Below are positions 1 through 7,819 of a stretch of DNA of 11,818 nt, piece after piece. The notes under the pieces were generated by a model. The model was not told the origin of the DNA, made no database searches, and was given only the letters and a program-made list of their open reading frames with translations. The first letter of the stretch is position 1. Each line of letters begins with the position of its first letter. Source of the DNA: an uncultured Bacteroides sp. (GTDB taxonomy: Bacteria; Bacteroidota; Bacteroidia; Bacteroidales; Bacteroidaceae); assembly GCA_902492205.1 (NCBI GenBank), contig CABUKU010000047.1:1-11818 (forward strand), written 5' to 3'. A program made the translations under genes and the position numbers.

Positions 1-68
1 ATAAGAAAAGAAAAACTCAGGTGCAAGTAAATTGTTTACAAATGTTTATTGGGAGAAAGTATCTTTAA

Positions 69-292
69 CTCCCCTCTTGAGAGCTACTCTTTCTACATAT
101 CGTTTTAACATAATGTTTTATCTCTTATTTCCCCTCCTTATGGAGGAGGGGCAGGGGTGGTGGTAGGAAAGAATACCTTTAAAACACTAGTAAATAAGAA
201 TTTATTGTCTACCACCACCCCTAACCCCTCCTCCATAAGGAGGGGAAATAAAAAAGGAAAGATGTGTAGAAAGGGTAGCTCAAGAGGGGAGA
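69..292. repeat. Large nested inverted repeat (BIME/MITE-like)
   Basis: Two arms face each other around a short AT-rich centre. The inner arms, 126-166 and 209-251, are nearly identical in reverse complement. Each contains its own short palindrome, CCCCTCC...GGAGGGG, followed by a GGGGTGGTGGTAG tail. The outer arms, 69-100 and about 262-291, also pair (CTCCCCTCTTGA against TCAAGAGGGGAG), with small gaps. The layout, two inverted copies of a GC-rich palindromic unit, is that of REP/BIME pairs or a non-autonomous MITE. No transposase reading frame lies inside and I see no clear target-site duplication. Transcribed, it could fold into one long hairpin or two small ones. That it is a dispersed family in this genome is inference. 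Confidence 0.75.
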
Positions 293-326
293 CTTGGATA
301 CTGCTTGTTTATGAAAGGACTGAAAG

Positions 327-454
327 CAGATGAAAGCAGAAAAAGAGGCTCTGCTTTCATCTGTAACTCTTTATAGTAAGTACTTTCAGCAATCGCTGAA
401 AGGAGTGAAAGCGCAGGAAACCATTGTCATTGCCGACCTGATCGGCAATGACAA
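327..454. repeat. Block of three consecutive hairpins upstream of frr
   Basis: Three perfect stems follow one another. The first pairs 327-340 with 350-363 (14 bp, 9-nt loop) and is built from GATGAAAGCAG units. The second pairs 383-390 with 395-402 (8 bp, 4-nt loop). The third pairs 424-436 with 442-454 (13 bp, 5-nt loop; TTGTCATTGCCGA against its complement). None is followed by a T-run, so they are not textbook terminators. The block sits about 110 bp before the frr promoter. The third stem resembles the short palindromes dispersed in intergenic DNA of many bacteria. It could also end or stabilise a transcript arriving from the left. A short open frame crosses the block but I do not regard it as a gene. 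Confidence 0.7.
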
Positions 455-542
455 GAGTACAGCAAAAATAAGCCAAATCTGCACATACAGCTATTGCCTA
501 AAGAAAAAAGAGCAGCTTCACTAAATGATGTAGCCCAAACTC

Positions 543-573
543 TTGCATGAAATCAAAAAATAGCTTACTTTTG
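543..573 (+). promoter_or_regulatory. Predicted Bacteroides-type promoter for frr
   Basis: TACTTTTG at 566-573 is an exact match to the Bacteroides -7 consensus TAnnTTTG. A TTG at 543-545 lies 20 nt upstream and can serve as a partial -33 element (consensus TTTG). The start codon of frr follows about 43 nt downstream, giving a short A-rich leader without a Shine-Dalgarno site. Confidence 0.6.
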
Positions 574-615
574 TTCATATAATCATCCGGAAACAATAAT
601 AAATAACTTAATAAT

Positions 616-1176
616 ATGGTAGACGTAAAAACTTGTATCGACAATGCACAAGAGAAAATGGATATGGCCATTATGTACCTTGAAGAAGCATTAGCACACA
701 TCCGTGCAGGAAAAGCAAGCACAAGATTACTTGATGGAATCCGTGTGGATTCTTATGGCAGCATGGTGCCTATTAGCAATGTAGCCGCTGTCACCACACC
801 CGATGCACGCAGCATTTCAATCAAGCCTTGGGATAAAAGCATGTTCCGCATCATTGAAAAAGCAATTATCGACTCAGACCTCGGTATCATGCCCGAAAAC
901 AATGGTGAAATCATCCGCATCGGTATTCCTCCATTAACAGAAGAACGCCGTAAACAACTGGCAAAACAATGTAAAGGCGAAGGCGAAACAGCAAAAGTCA
1001 GCGTACGAAATGCACGCCGTGACGGCATAGATGCGTTGAAGAAAGCTGTAAAAGACGGACTTTCCGAAGATATGCAGAAAGACGGAGAAGCCAAGCTGCA
1101 AAAGATACATGACAAGTATATCACCAAAATTGATACCATGCTTGCCGAGAAAGATAAAGAAATTATGACTGTTTAA
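616..1176 (+). CDS. frr: Ribosome recycling factor
   Basis: This is a 186-residue cytoplasmic protein of the RRF family, which with EF-G splits the post-termination ribosome into subunits so it can be reused. The length matches the family norm of about 185. Conserved blocks are in order: RAGKAST followed by LLDGIRVDSYG (30-48), the PWD motif (71-73), MPENNGEIIRIGIPPLTEERR (about 92-112, here split by no insertion), the basic VRNARRD segment of the domain I helices (130-136), and a C-terminal helix ending KDKEIM (179-184). Nothing essential appears to be missing. The ATG is preceded by A-rich sequence, usual in Bacteroidales. A -7 promoter element lies about 43 nt upstream. The gene is followed after 87 bp by rsgA on the same strand, and no promoter match is visible between them, so co-transcription is likely. 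Confidence 0.97.
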   Translation: MVDVKTCIDNAQEKMDMAIMYLEEALAHIRAGKASTRLLDGIRVDSYGSMVPISNVAAVTTPDARSISIKPWDKSMFRIIEKAIIDSDLGIMPENNGEIIRIGIPPLTEERRKQLAKQCKGEGETAKVSVRNARRDGIDALKKAVKDGLSEDMQKDGEAKLQKIHDKYITKIDTMLAEKDKEIMTV

Positions 1177-1180
1177 TATA

Positions 1181-1257
1181 GTTGAGAGTTGAGAATGGAG
1201 AGTTGAAAGTGGAATACCGCACGGCAGCTCTTAACTCTCAACTCTCCATTCTCAACT
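1181..1257. repeat. Heptad-based inverted repeat between frr and rsgA
   Basis: A perfect 20-bp stem pairs 1187-1206 with 1238-1257, and pairing continues weakly to about 1210/1234. The loop is about 23-27 nt and contains CCGCACGGCAG. Both arms are made of 7-bp direct repeats. The left arm reads GTTGAGA, GTTGAGA, ATGGAGA, GTTGAAA (1181-1208). The right arm reads TCTTAAC, TCTCAAC, TCTCCAT, TCTCAAC (1229-1256). The hairpin ends 6 nt before the rsgA ATG, and no T-run follows, so a simple terminator is unlikely. It could affect rsgA translation or mRNA processing. Membership of a dispersed repeat family is likely but unproven here. Confidence 0.8.
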
Positions 1258-1263
1258 AAATAA

Positions 1264-2196
1264 ATGAAGGGATTAGTAATAAAGAATACAGGGAGCTGGT
1301 ATTTGGTGAAAACCGAAGACGGACGGTTTATTGAATGTAAGATAAAGGGTAACTTCCGGTTGAAAGGAATCAGAAGCACCAACCCAATAGCTGTGGGCGA
1401 CCATGTACAAATACTAATCAACAATGAAGGGACGGCTTTTATCAATGAGATTGAAGACCGTAAAAACTACATCATTCGCCGTTCTTCCAATCTTTCAAAA
1501 CAATCACATATCATTGCTGCCAACTTGGACCAATGCATGTTGGTAGTTACGGTTAACTATCCGGAAACCTCCACCATTTTTATTGACCGTTTCCTTGCTT
1601 CCGCAGAGGCATACCGCATCCCTGTGAAACTGATATTCAATAAAGTGGATAAGTACAGCACGGAAGAACTGAATTACCTCGATGTGTTGATTAACCTTTA
1701 TACCCACATCGGTTATCCCTGTTTCAAAGTATCTGCTTTGAATGGTGAGGGCATTGAAGCAATCAGGCAAGACTTGAAGGGTAAAGTAACTTTATTCTCA
1801 GGTCATTCGGGAGTAGGAAAGTCTACACTTATCAACGCTATCTTGCCGGAACTAGACATTAAAACAGCGGAAATATCAACCTACCACAACAAAGGAATGC
1901 ACACCACCACTTTCTCCGAAATGTTTCCCGTAGCAGGAGACGGATATATCATCGACACTCCGGGCATCAAAGGCTTTGGAACATTCGATATGGAAGAAGA
2001 GGAAGTAGGACATTATTTCAAAGAAATATTCGAGTATTCCGCCAACTGCAAATATAACAACTGCACCCATCGCCACGAACCCGGATGTGCCGTGCGCGAT
2101 GCCGTTGAGCAACATCTTATCAGTGAATCCCGTTACACTTCTTATCTCAACATGCTCGAAGATAAGGAAGAAGGGAAATACCGTTCCGCTTATTAA
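1264..2196 (+). CDS. rsgA: Ribosome small-subunit-dependent GTPase A
   Basis: This 310-residue cytoplasmic GTPase (RsgA/YjeQ family) acts in late maturation of the 30S subunit. The sequence shows the diagnostic circular permutation of the G motifs: G4 NKVD (126-129) and G5 SAL (157-159) come before the P-loop GHSGVGKST (180-188), a Thr-rich switch I (HTTT, 213-216) and G3 DTPG (231-234). An N-terminal OB-fold occupies about 1-70. The C-terminal zinc domain has ligands Cys262, Cys267, His269 and Cys275 in the family pattern CX4CXHX5C. All key residues are present and the length is typical. The ATG lies 6 nt after a 20-bp hairpin. Its partner frr is upstream on the same strand, so the two ribosome-cycle genes probably form one unit. 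Confidence 0.97.
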   Translation: MKGLVIKNTGSWYLVKTEDGRFIECKIKGNFRLKGIRSTNPIAVGDHVQILINNEGTAFINEIEDRKNYIIRRSSNLSKQSHIIAANLDQCMLVVTVNYPETSTIFIDRFLASAEAYRIPVKLIFNKVDKYSTEELNYLDVLINLYTHIGYPCFKVSALNGEGIEAIRQDLKGKVTLFSGHSGVGKSTLINAILPELDIKTAEISTYHNKGMHTTTFSEMFPVAGDGYIIDTPGIKGFGTFDMEEEEVGHYFKEIFEYSANCKYNNCTHRHEPGCAVRDAVEQHLISESRYTSYLNMLEDKEEGKYRSAY

Positions 2197-2198
2197 CA

Positions 2199-2252
2199 TA
2201 CTTTTGCATAACCGGGAGTAAACCTTTTCACTCTTGCCCTATCTAACTTTTG
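2199..2252 (+). promoter_or_regulatory. Candidate promoter region for the efflux operon
   Basis: Two -7-like elements lie between rsgA and the adaptor gene. TACTTTTG at 2199-2206 matches TAnnTTTG exactly but has no TTTG at the expected -33 distance. TAACTTTTG at 2244-2252 has one extra base relative to the consensus and a T-rich stretch (2225-2228) somewhat too close to be an ideal -33. Which one is used cannot be decided from sequence. If it is the second, transcription would begin at the palindrome at 2256-2270. Confidence 0.4.
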
Positions 2253-2255
2253 AGA

Positions 2256-2270
2256 GGATATAGTATATCC
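2256..2270. promoter_or_regulatory. Perfect 15-bp palindrome, candidate operator
   Basis: GGATATA-G-TATATCC is a perfect inverted repeat with 7-bp arms and a single central base. It lies just downstream of a -7-like element and 28 nt before the adaptor start codon. This is where a dimeric repressor of an efflux operon, for example of the TetR or MarR type, would bind. No regulator gene is adjacent, so any regulator would be encoded elsewhere. Chance occurrence in AT-rich DNA is possible. Confidence 0.4.
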
Positions 2271-2297
2271 CGAAAGGAACTAAACGAAAAACATAGC

Positions 2298-3380
2298 ATG
2301 AACAAAAAGACAAAATGGGGATTAGTAATCCTCATCTGTGCCGGTTTGGCAGGACTGGGATTTTACACATTCAGAGATAAGGGGGTTAATAAGGATTTAC
2401 AAAAAGCACCTCCGTCAACCAACAGCGGAAGAAGTAATAAACCACTTAACGTGAATGCACTGATCATTAAAGAACAGGCATTAACCGATGGCATTTATAC
2501 CACAGGTAATCTTGTGCCCGATGAAGAAGTGGACTTATCTTTCGAAACTTCCGGTAAGATTACGGAAATAAACTTTGCAGAAGGCTCTGTTGTGCAAAAA
2601 GGCCAACTGCTTGCCAAAGTGAATGACCGTCCTCTGCTTGCACAACTCAAGAAGTTGCAAGCACAGCTTAAACTTGCCGAAGACAGAGTATTCCGCCAGA
2701 ATGCTTTGCTGGTGAAAGATGCTGTCAGTAAGGAAGCCTACGAGCAAGTAAAGACCGACCTCGCCACGCTGAATGCCGATATTGATTTAATAAAGGCGAA
2801 CATATCACTGACAGAGCTTCGTGCTCCTTTCGACGGAGTTATCGGCTTGCGCCAAGTGAGTGAAGGTTCTTATGCCTCCCCTACCACCATTGTTGCCAAA
2901 CTGACTAAAATCACTCCATTGAAAGTGGAGTTCAACATACCGGAACGCTATGCCAACCAGATCCAGAAAGGAACCCGGTTAACCTTTAAGGTAGAAGGAA
3001 AGCTAAACGAGTTCAATGCATCTGTTTATGCTACCGAATCGAAAGTAAACCCAACCACAAGAACACTTGCCGTCCGTGCACTTTATCCCAATACAGGAAA
3101 TACACTCTTACCGGGACGATATGCCAGTGTAAGCATCAAACTACACGACATACCGAATGCAATAGCCATACCAACCGAAGCCATTGTGCCCGAAATGGGT
3201 AAGGACAAAGTGTTTCTTTACAAAGACGGGAAATCAATTCCGGTAGAAGTCATCAAAGGAATACGTACCGATTCACAAATACAGATATTAAAAGGTCTGC
3301 AAGTGGGAGATACCATTATTACATCGGGTACATTACAGCTACGCACAGGTTTAAGTGTCACTCTTGATAATATAGACTAA
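2298..3380 (+). CDS. RND efflux periplasmic adaptor (membrane fusion protein)
   Basis: This 360-residue adaptor bridges the inner-membrane pump and the outer-membrane factor of a tripartite RND system. Residues 8-25 form one hydrophobic N-terminal segment. Cys14 is not in a good lipobox, since the -1 residue is Ile, so I infer a membrane anchor rather than a lipoprotein. Domains in order are a first lipoyl half (about 75-110), an alpha-helical hairpin (112-170), a second lipoyl half with the classic RAPFDGVIG signature (175-183), a beta-barrel (about 206-280) and a membrane-proximal domain (281-355). I chose the ATG at 2298. The open frame extends to a TTG at 2250, but that codon lies in a promoter-like element and would put charged residues before the membrane segment. 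The pump gene starts 12 nt after the stop, so this is the first gene of an operon. Confidence 0.93.
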   Translation: MNKKTKWGLVILICAGLAGLGFYTFRDKGVNKDLQKAPPSTNSGRSNKPLNVNALIIKEQALTDGIYTTGNLVPDEEVDLSFETSGKITEINFAEGSVVQKGQLLAKVNDRPLLAQLKKLQAQLKLAEDRVFRQNALLVKDAVSKEAYEQVKTDLATLNADIDLIKANISLTELRAPFDGVIGLRQVSEGSYASPTTIVAKLTKITPLKVEFNIPERYANQIQKGTRLTFKVEGKLNEFNASVYATESKVNPTTRTLAVRALYPNTGNTLLPGRYASVSIKLHDIPNAIAIPTEAIVPEMGKDKVFLYKDGKSIPVEVIKGIRTDSQIQILKGLQVGDTIITSGTLQLRTGLSVTLDNID

Positions 3381-3392
3381 TCCATCCGCCCT

Positions 3393-6300
3393 ATGAATAT
3401 ATCCGAATTAAGCATACGCCGGCCGGTATTAGCCACAGTTATCACACTTATTATCCTACTGTTCGGTTTCATCGGCTACTCTTCACTGGGAGTACGTGAA
3501 TATCCGTCGGTAGATAATCCGATTATCTCCGTGCAATGCTCCTATCCCGGTGCAAATGCAGACGTTATCGAGAATCAGATTACCGAACCCCTCGAACAGA
3601 ATATCAACGGTATTCCGGGTATTCGTTCCCTGTCAAGTGTCAGCCAACAGGGATCAAGCCGTATTACCGTGGAGTTTGAATTGTCCGTTGACCTTGAAAC
3701 GGCAGCCAACGACGTGCGCGACAAAGTATCCCGTGCCCAACGCAACCTTCCCCGTGATTGCGATCCTCCTACCGTATCGAAAGCCGATGCCGATGCCACA
3801 CCGATCCTCATGGTAGCCGTTCAAAGCAACAAACGTTCACTTCTTGAAATCAGCGAAATAGCCGACCTCACAGTAAAAGAGCAATTACAGACCATTAAGG
3901 ATGTCAGCAGTGTCAGTATTTGGGGAGAAAAGCGGTATTCCATGCGTTTATGGCTCGATCCTATCAAAATGTCGGGCTACGGCATCACTCCTATTGATGT
4001 GAAAAACGCAGTAGACAAAGAAAATGTGGAATTACCTTCCGGAAGCATCGAAGGAAACACGACCGAACTCACCATCCGTACTCTGGGACTAATGCACACT
4101 GCCGATGAATTTAACAACCTCATCATTAAAGAAGACGACAACCGCATTGTGCGTTTCAGCGACATCGGGCGGGCAGAGTTGGGACCGGAAGACGTGCGCA
4201 GCTACATGAAAATGAACGGTGTGCCGATGGTCGGTGTCGTAGTGATACCCCAACCGGGAGCCAACCACATCGAGATTGCCGATGCAGTATACGACCGTTT
4301 GAAAACCATGCGAAAAGATTTGCCGGAAGATGTCGTTACTACTTTCGGTTTCGATAACACCAAATTCATCCGTTCTTCCATTAAAGAAGTAGAAGACACT
4401 GTATATGAAGCATTCATCCTCGTTATCATTATTATCTTCCTCTTCCTGCGCGACTGGCGTGTAACGCTTGTTCCGTGTATCATCATTCCGGTTTCGCTGA
4501 TTGGTTGCTTCTTTGTAATGTATCTGGCAGGATTCTCCATTAACGTGCTGTCCATGCTTGCCGTGGTTCTTGCCGTGGGGCTGGTGGTGGATGATGCCAT
4601 TGTAATGACGGAAAACATCTATATCCGCATCGAACGGGGAATGAAACCGAAAGAAGCCGGTATCGAAGGCGCGAAAGAAATATTCTTTGCCGTTGTTTCC
4701 ACTTCCATCACTCTGGTAGCCGTGTTCTTCCCCATTGTGTTTATGGACGGAATGACAGGTAAGCTGTTCCGTGAATTTGCTATCGTTATATCGGGAGCTA
4801 TCATTATATCCACCTTCGTGGCTTTGACGTTTACGCCGATGCTTGCCACTAAACTATTGGTACGTCAGGAAACACATAATTGGTTCTACCGTAAAACAGA
4901 ACCTTTCTTTGTGGGAATGAATAACCTCTACCGCCGGGGGCTGACTGCTTTCCTGCGTAAAAAGGTCATAGCCCTTTCCCTGATTGCGGTTACTCTGGGG
5001 CTTATCTATTTCTTATGGACACATATTCCCGCCGAAATGGCTCCGCTCGAAGACCGTTCTTCCATTACCGTCAACACACGTGGCCCGGAAGGCATTACCT
5101 ACGAATTCATGCGCGACTATGTGGAAGACCTTAACTTATTGGTAGATTCTATGGTTCCCGAATCCGAATCTGTCAGCGCACGTGTGTGGAGCGGAAGCGG
5201 AAATATACGTATCTCTCTGGTAGATATGGTTGACAGAAAGCGCAGCCAGATGGAAATAGCCGAAGAACTGTCACGTGCCGTCCGTTCAAAGACAAAGGCA
5301 AGAGCATTTGTTCAGCAGCAAACCACTTTCGGCGGACGAAGGGGATCAATGCCTATCCAATATGTACTTCAGGCAACAAGCATAGAGAAGCTACAGGAAG
5401 TATTACCTGTATTTATGAACAAGGTATATGACAATCCTGTGTTCCAGATGGCGGATGTGGATTTAAAGTTCAGCAAGCCCGAAGCACGTATCAACATTAA
5501 CCGCGACAAGGCGAGTACTATGGGAGTAAGCACCCGTAATATCGCACAAACGTTGCAATATGGGTTGAGCGGTCAGCGTATGGGATATTTCTACATGAAC
5601 GGGAAGCAATATCAGATTCTCGGTGAAATCAACCGACAACAACGAAACAAGCCCACCGACCTGATGTCTATCTATATCCGCAGCGATAAAGGAGAAATGA
5701 TTCAGCTCGATAATCTCGTAAGTCTCACCGAGGACATTGCTCCTCCGCAGCTATACCGCTACAATCGTTTTGTATCGGCAACCATTTCGGCAGGACTTGC
5801 CGACGGAAAGACAATCGGACAGGGATTGGACGAAATGGACAAGATTGCGAAAGAAACACTGGACGAAACATTTCGCACAGCACTGACAGGCGATTCAAAA
5901 GAATTCCGCGAGAGTTCTTCCAGTCTGATGTTTGCTTTTGTCCTCGCTATCCTGCTTATTTATCTTATTCTGGCAGCACAGTTCGAAAGTTTCAAAGATC
6001 CGTTGGTGGTTATGCTTACCGTTCCCCTCGCCATTGCGGGAGCCTTGATATTTATGTACTTTAATGGCATCACCATGAATATATACAGTCAGATCGGTAT
6101 TATTATGCTTATCGGGCTGGTAGCAAAGAACGGTATCCTGATTGTTGAGTTTGCCAACCAGAAACAAGAAGCGGGAGAAGAGAAGGCAACTGCAATCATC
6201 GATGCTTCCATTCAGCGCCTCCGTCCCATCCTGATGACAAGTGCTTCCACCATCCTCGGGCTGATTCCGCTTGCTTTTGCCTCCGGCGAAGGTTGTAACG

Positions 6301-6425
6301 GGCGTATTGCCATGGGAACGGCTGTTGTAGGTGGAATGCTGGTATCTACTTTGCTTACTTTGTTCATCGTCCCCGCCATGTACAGTTATATTTCAACGAA
6401 CCGTAAAAACCAAGTAGAAAAATGA
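3393..6425 (+). CDS. RND efflux pump, inner-membrane permease (HAE-1 type)
   Basis: This 1010-residue proton-driven exporter belongs to the AcrB/MexB-like hydrophobe/amphiphile efflux family. Hydropathy by eye gives the expected 12 membrane segments: one at about 11-30, five between 337 and 485, one at 525-542, and five between 844 and 1000. Two large periplasmic porter domains (31-335 and 545-840) separate them. The proton relay is complete: Asp400-Asp401 in GLVVDDAIVMTEN (TM4), Lys912 in AKNGILIVEF (TM10), and Arg942 and Thr949 in RLRPILMT (TM11). These correspond to AcrB Asp407, Asp408, Lys940, Arg971 and Thr978. Substrates cannot be read from sequence; drugs, bile salts and other amphiphiles are typical of the family. 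The stop codon overlaps the next start (ATGA), which points to translational coupling. Confidence 0.95.
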   Translation: MNISELSIRRPVLATVITLIILLFGFIGYSSLGVREYPSVDNPIISVQCSYPGANADVIENQITEPLEQNINGIPGIRSLSSVSQQGSSRITVEFELSVDLETAANDVRDKVSRAQRNLPRDCDPPTVSKADADATPILMVAVQSNKRSLLEISEIADLTVKEQLQTIKDVSSVSIWGEKRYSMRLWLDPIKMSGYGITPIDVKNAVDKENVELPSGSIEGNTTELTIRTLGLMHTADEFNNLIIKEDDNRIVRFSDIGRAELGPEDVRSYMKMNGVPMVGVVVIPQPGANHIEIADAVYDRLKTMRKDLPEDVVTTFGFDNTKFIRSSIKEVEDTVYEAFILVIIIIFLFLRDWRVTLVPCIIIPVSLIGCFFVMYLAGFSINVLSMLAVVLAVGLVVDDAIVMTENIYIRIERGMKPKEAGIEGAKEIFFAVVSTSITLVAVFFPIVFMDGMTGKLFREFAIVISGAIIISTFVALTFTPMLATKLLVRQETHNWFYRKTEPFFVGMNNLYRRGLTAFLRKKVIALSLIAVTLGLIYFLWTHIPAEMAPLEDRSSITVNTRGPEGITYEFMRDYVEDLNLLVDSMVPESESVSARVWSGSGNIRISLVDMVDRKRSQMEIAEELSRAVRSKTKARAFVQQQTTFGGRRGSMPIQYVLQATSIEKLQEVLPVFMNKVYDNPVFQMADVDLKFSKPEARININRDKASTMGVSTRNIAQTLQYGLSGQRMGYFYMNGKQYQILGEINRQQRNKPTDLMSIYIRSDKGEMIQLDNLVSLTEDIAPPQLYRYNRFVSATISAGLADGKTIGQGLDEMDKIAKETLDETFRTALTGDSKEFRESSSSLMFAFVLAILLIYLILAAQFESFKDPLVVMLTVPLAIAGALIFMYFNGITMNIYSQIGIIMLIGLVAKNGILIVEFANQKQEAGEEKATAIIDASIQRLRPILMTSASTILGLIPLAFASGEGCNGRIAMGTAVVGGMLVSTLLTLFIVPAMYSYISTNRKNQVEK

Positions 6426-7804
6426 AACGAATCTTCACCTACATAACCGTTTGCTGCCTTACGTGCTCACTTGTCCGGGCACAACAATTCAAAATCCCCG
6501 AATCGGATTTGGGAAACATCAAAGGCAAAAAGAGTGTTTCAATGCCATCCCGTTCCTACACGCTGAAATCTTGTCTCGAACTGGGTTTGGAAAAGAATTA
6601 CTCTGTCCGCATTTCCAAAAATGACGAACAGGTAACCAAGAATAATGCTACTTTGGGCAATGCGGGTTATCTGCCTACCCTCGATCTTTCGGGAGGATAC
6701 AATGGCAACCTCGACAACAGTGAAACCACTCCTCGCAGCGGTGATATAACAAAAGGCAACGGAGTATTCGACCAAAGTGTCAACGTAGGCTTAAACCTGA
6801 ACTGGACTATCTTTGACGGTTTCAAGATTACTGCCAACTACCAACGGTTAAAAGAACTGGAAAAACAAGGTGAAACCAATACCCGTATTGCCATAGAAGA
6901 CTTTGTATCCGAACTGACTGCGGAATATTACAATTACGTCCAGCAAAAAATCCGCTTGAAGAACTTCCGCTATGCCGTTTCACTTTCCAAAGAACGTCTC
7001 CGCATTGTGGAAGAACGATACAACATCGGTAACTTCTCACGCCTCGACCTTCAGCAAGCCCGTGTAGACTTCAATGCAGACAGTGCCAAATACATGAAGC
7101 AACAGGAACTTCTGCACACGTCACGCATTCGCCTCAACGAGCTGATGGCGAATCAGGATGTAGACGAAGAATTCTTTATTCCCGACTCCGTAATCAACGT
7201 AAACACACTGCTTGCTTTCAAGGATTTGTGGAATTCCACTCTCAACACGAATGCATCCCTTATCAAAGCACAGCAAAACAGAACATTGGCACGCTTAGAT
7301 CTCAAGACTGTAAACTCACGCAATTATCCTTACCTGAAACTGAACTCCGGCTATGGCTATACATTCAATAAATATGAAATAGGAAACACTGCCAAAAAGC
7401 AATCTCTCGGTTTGAACTTCGGGGTGACTGTAGGATTCAACATTTTCGACGGCAACCGCCGGCGGGAGAAACAAAACGCCCAAATTGCCATTGCCAATTC
7501 CCAACTGGAACAGCAGGAGTTGGAGCAAAGCCTGAAGGCTGATCTCAGCAACCTGTGGCAAGCCTATCTGAATAATATCGAGATGCTGAAATTGGAACGT
7601 CAGAATATCGTTGCCGCCAAAGAGAACCACGAGATAGCTATGGAACGTTACCTGCTCGGCAACCTGTCGGGTATCGAAATGCGTGAAGCCCAAAAGAGCC
7701 TTTTAGATGCCGAAGAACGCATCCTGTCTGCCGAATATGATACAAAGCTCTGTGAAATATCCCTGATGCAGATTAGCGGGAAAGTACTGGAATATCTTAA
7801 TTGA
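6422..7804 (+). CDS. TolC-family outer-membrane efflux factor
   Basis: This 460-residue outer-membrane channel completes the tripartite pump. A Sec signal peptide covers residues 1-20, with likely cleavage after VRA before QQF. The mature part shows the internal duplication of the OEP fold with a spacing of about 210 residues. WTIFDGFK (128-135) matches FNIFDGNR (339-346), and ERYNIGNFSRLDLQQA (198-213) matches ERYLLGNLSGIEMREA (408-423). Each half contains long helices of coiled-coil character, which form the periplasmic tunnel. The N-terminus has no lipobox, so it is probably not lipidated, unlike OprM-type proteins. The start ATG overlaps the pump stop codon by 4 nt. It is the last gene of the operon; no clear T-run terminator follows, only the inverted repeat from 7820. 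Confidence 0.94.
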   Translation: MKRIFTYITVCCLTCSLVRAQQFKIPESDLGNIKGKKSVSMPSRSYTLKSCLELGLEKNYSVRISKNDEQVTKNNATLGNAGYLPTLDLSGGYNGNLDNSETTPRSGDITKGNGVFDQSVNVGLNLNWTIFDGFKITANYQRLKELEKQGETNTRIAIEDFVSELTAEYYNYVQQKIRLKNFRYAVSLSKERLRIVEERYNIGNFSRLDLQQARVDFNADSAKYMKQQELLHTSRIRLNELMANQDVDEEFFIPDSVINVNTLLAFKDLWNSTLNTNASLIKAQQNRTLARLDLKTVNSRNYPYLKLNSGYGYTFNKYEIGNTAKKQSLGLNFGVTVGFNIFDGNRRREKQNAQIAIANSQLEQQELEQSLKADLSNLWQAYLNNIEMLKLERQNIVAAKENHEIAMERYLLGNLSGIEMREAQKSLLDAEERILSAEYDTKLCEISLMQISGKVLEYLN

Positions 7805-7819
7805 GCGTTTACAAATGGA

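Noticed and set aside
1..68. Possible tail of an upstream gene (short open frame ending in TAA near position 30)
   Set aside because: Only nine codons are visible with no recognisable C-terminus, so a gene cannot be supported.
126..251. CRISPR array
   Set aside because: The two similar units are inverted rather than direct repeats, there are only two, and there is no regular spacer or cas gene.
327..363. Intrinsic terminator for a gene left of the window
   Set aside because: The 14-bp stem is strong but no T-run follows it on either strand.
330..524. 64-codon plus-strand open frame upstream of frr
   Set aside because: It runs through three hairpins of repeat sequence, has no recognisable domain, and no promoter or ribosome-binding context is evident.
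2250..2297. Upstream extension of the adaptor to a TTG start
   Set aside because: The TTG is part of a promoter-like element, and the added residues would place charged sequence before the membrane segment.
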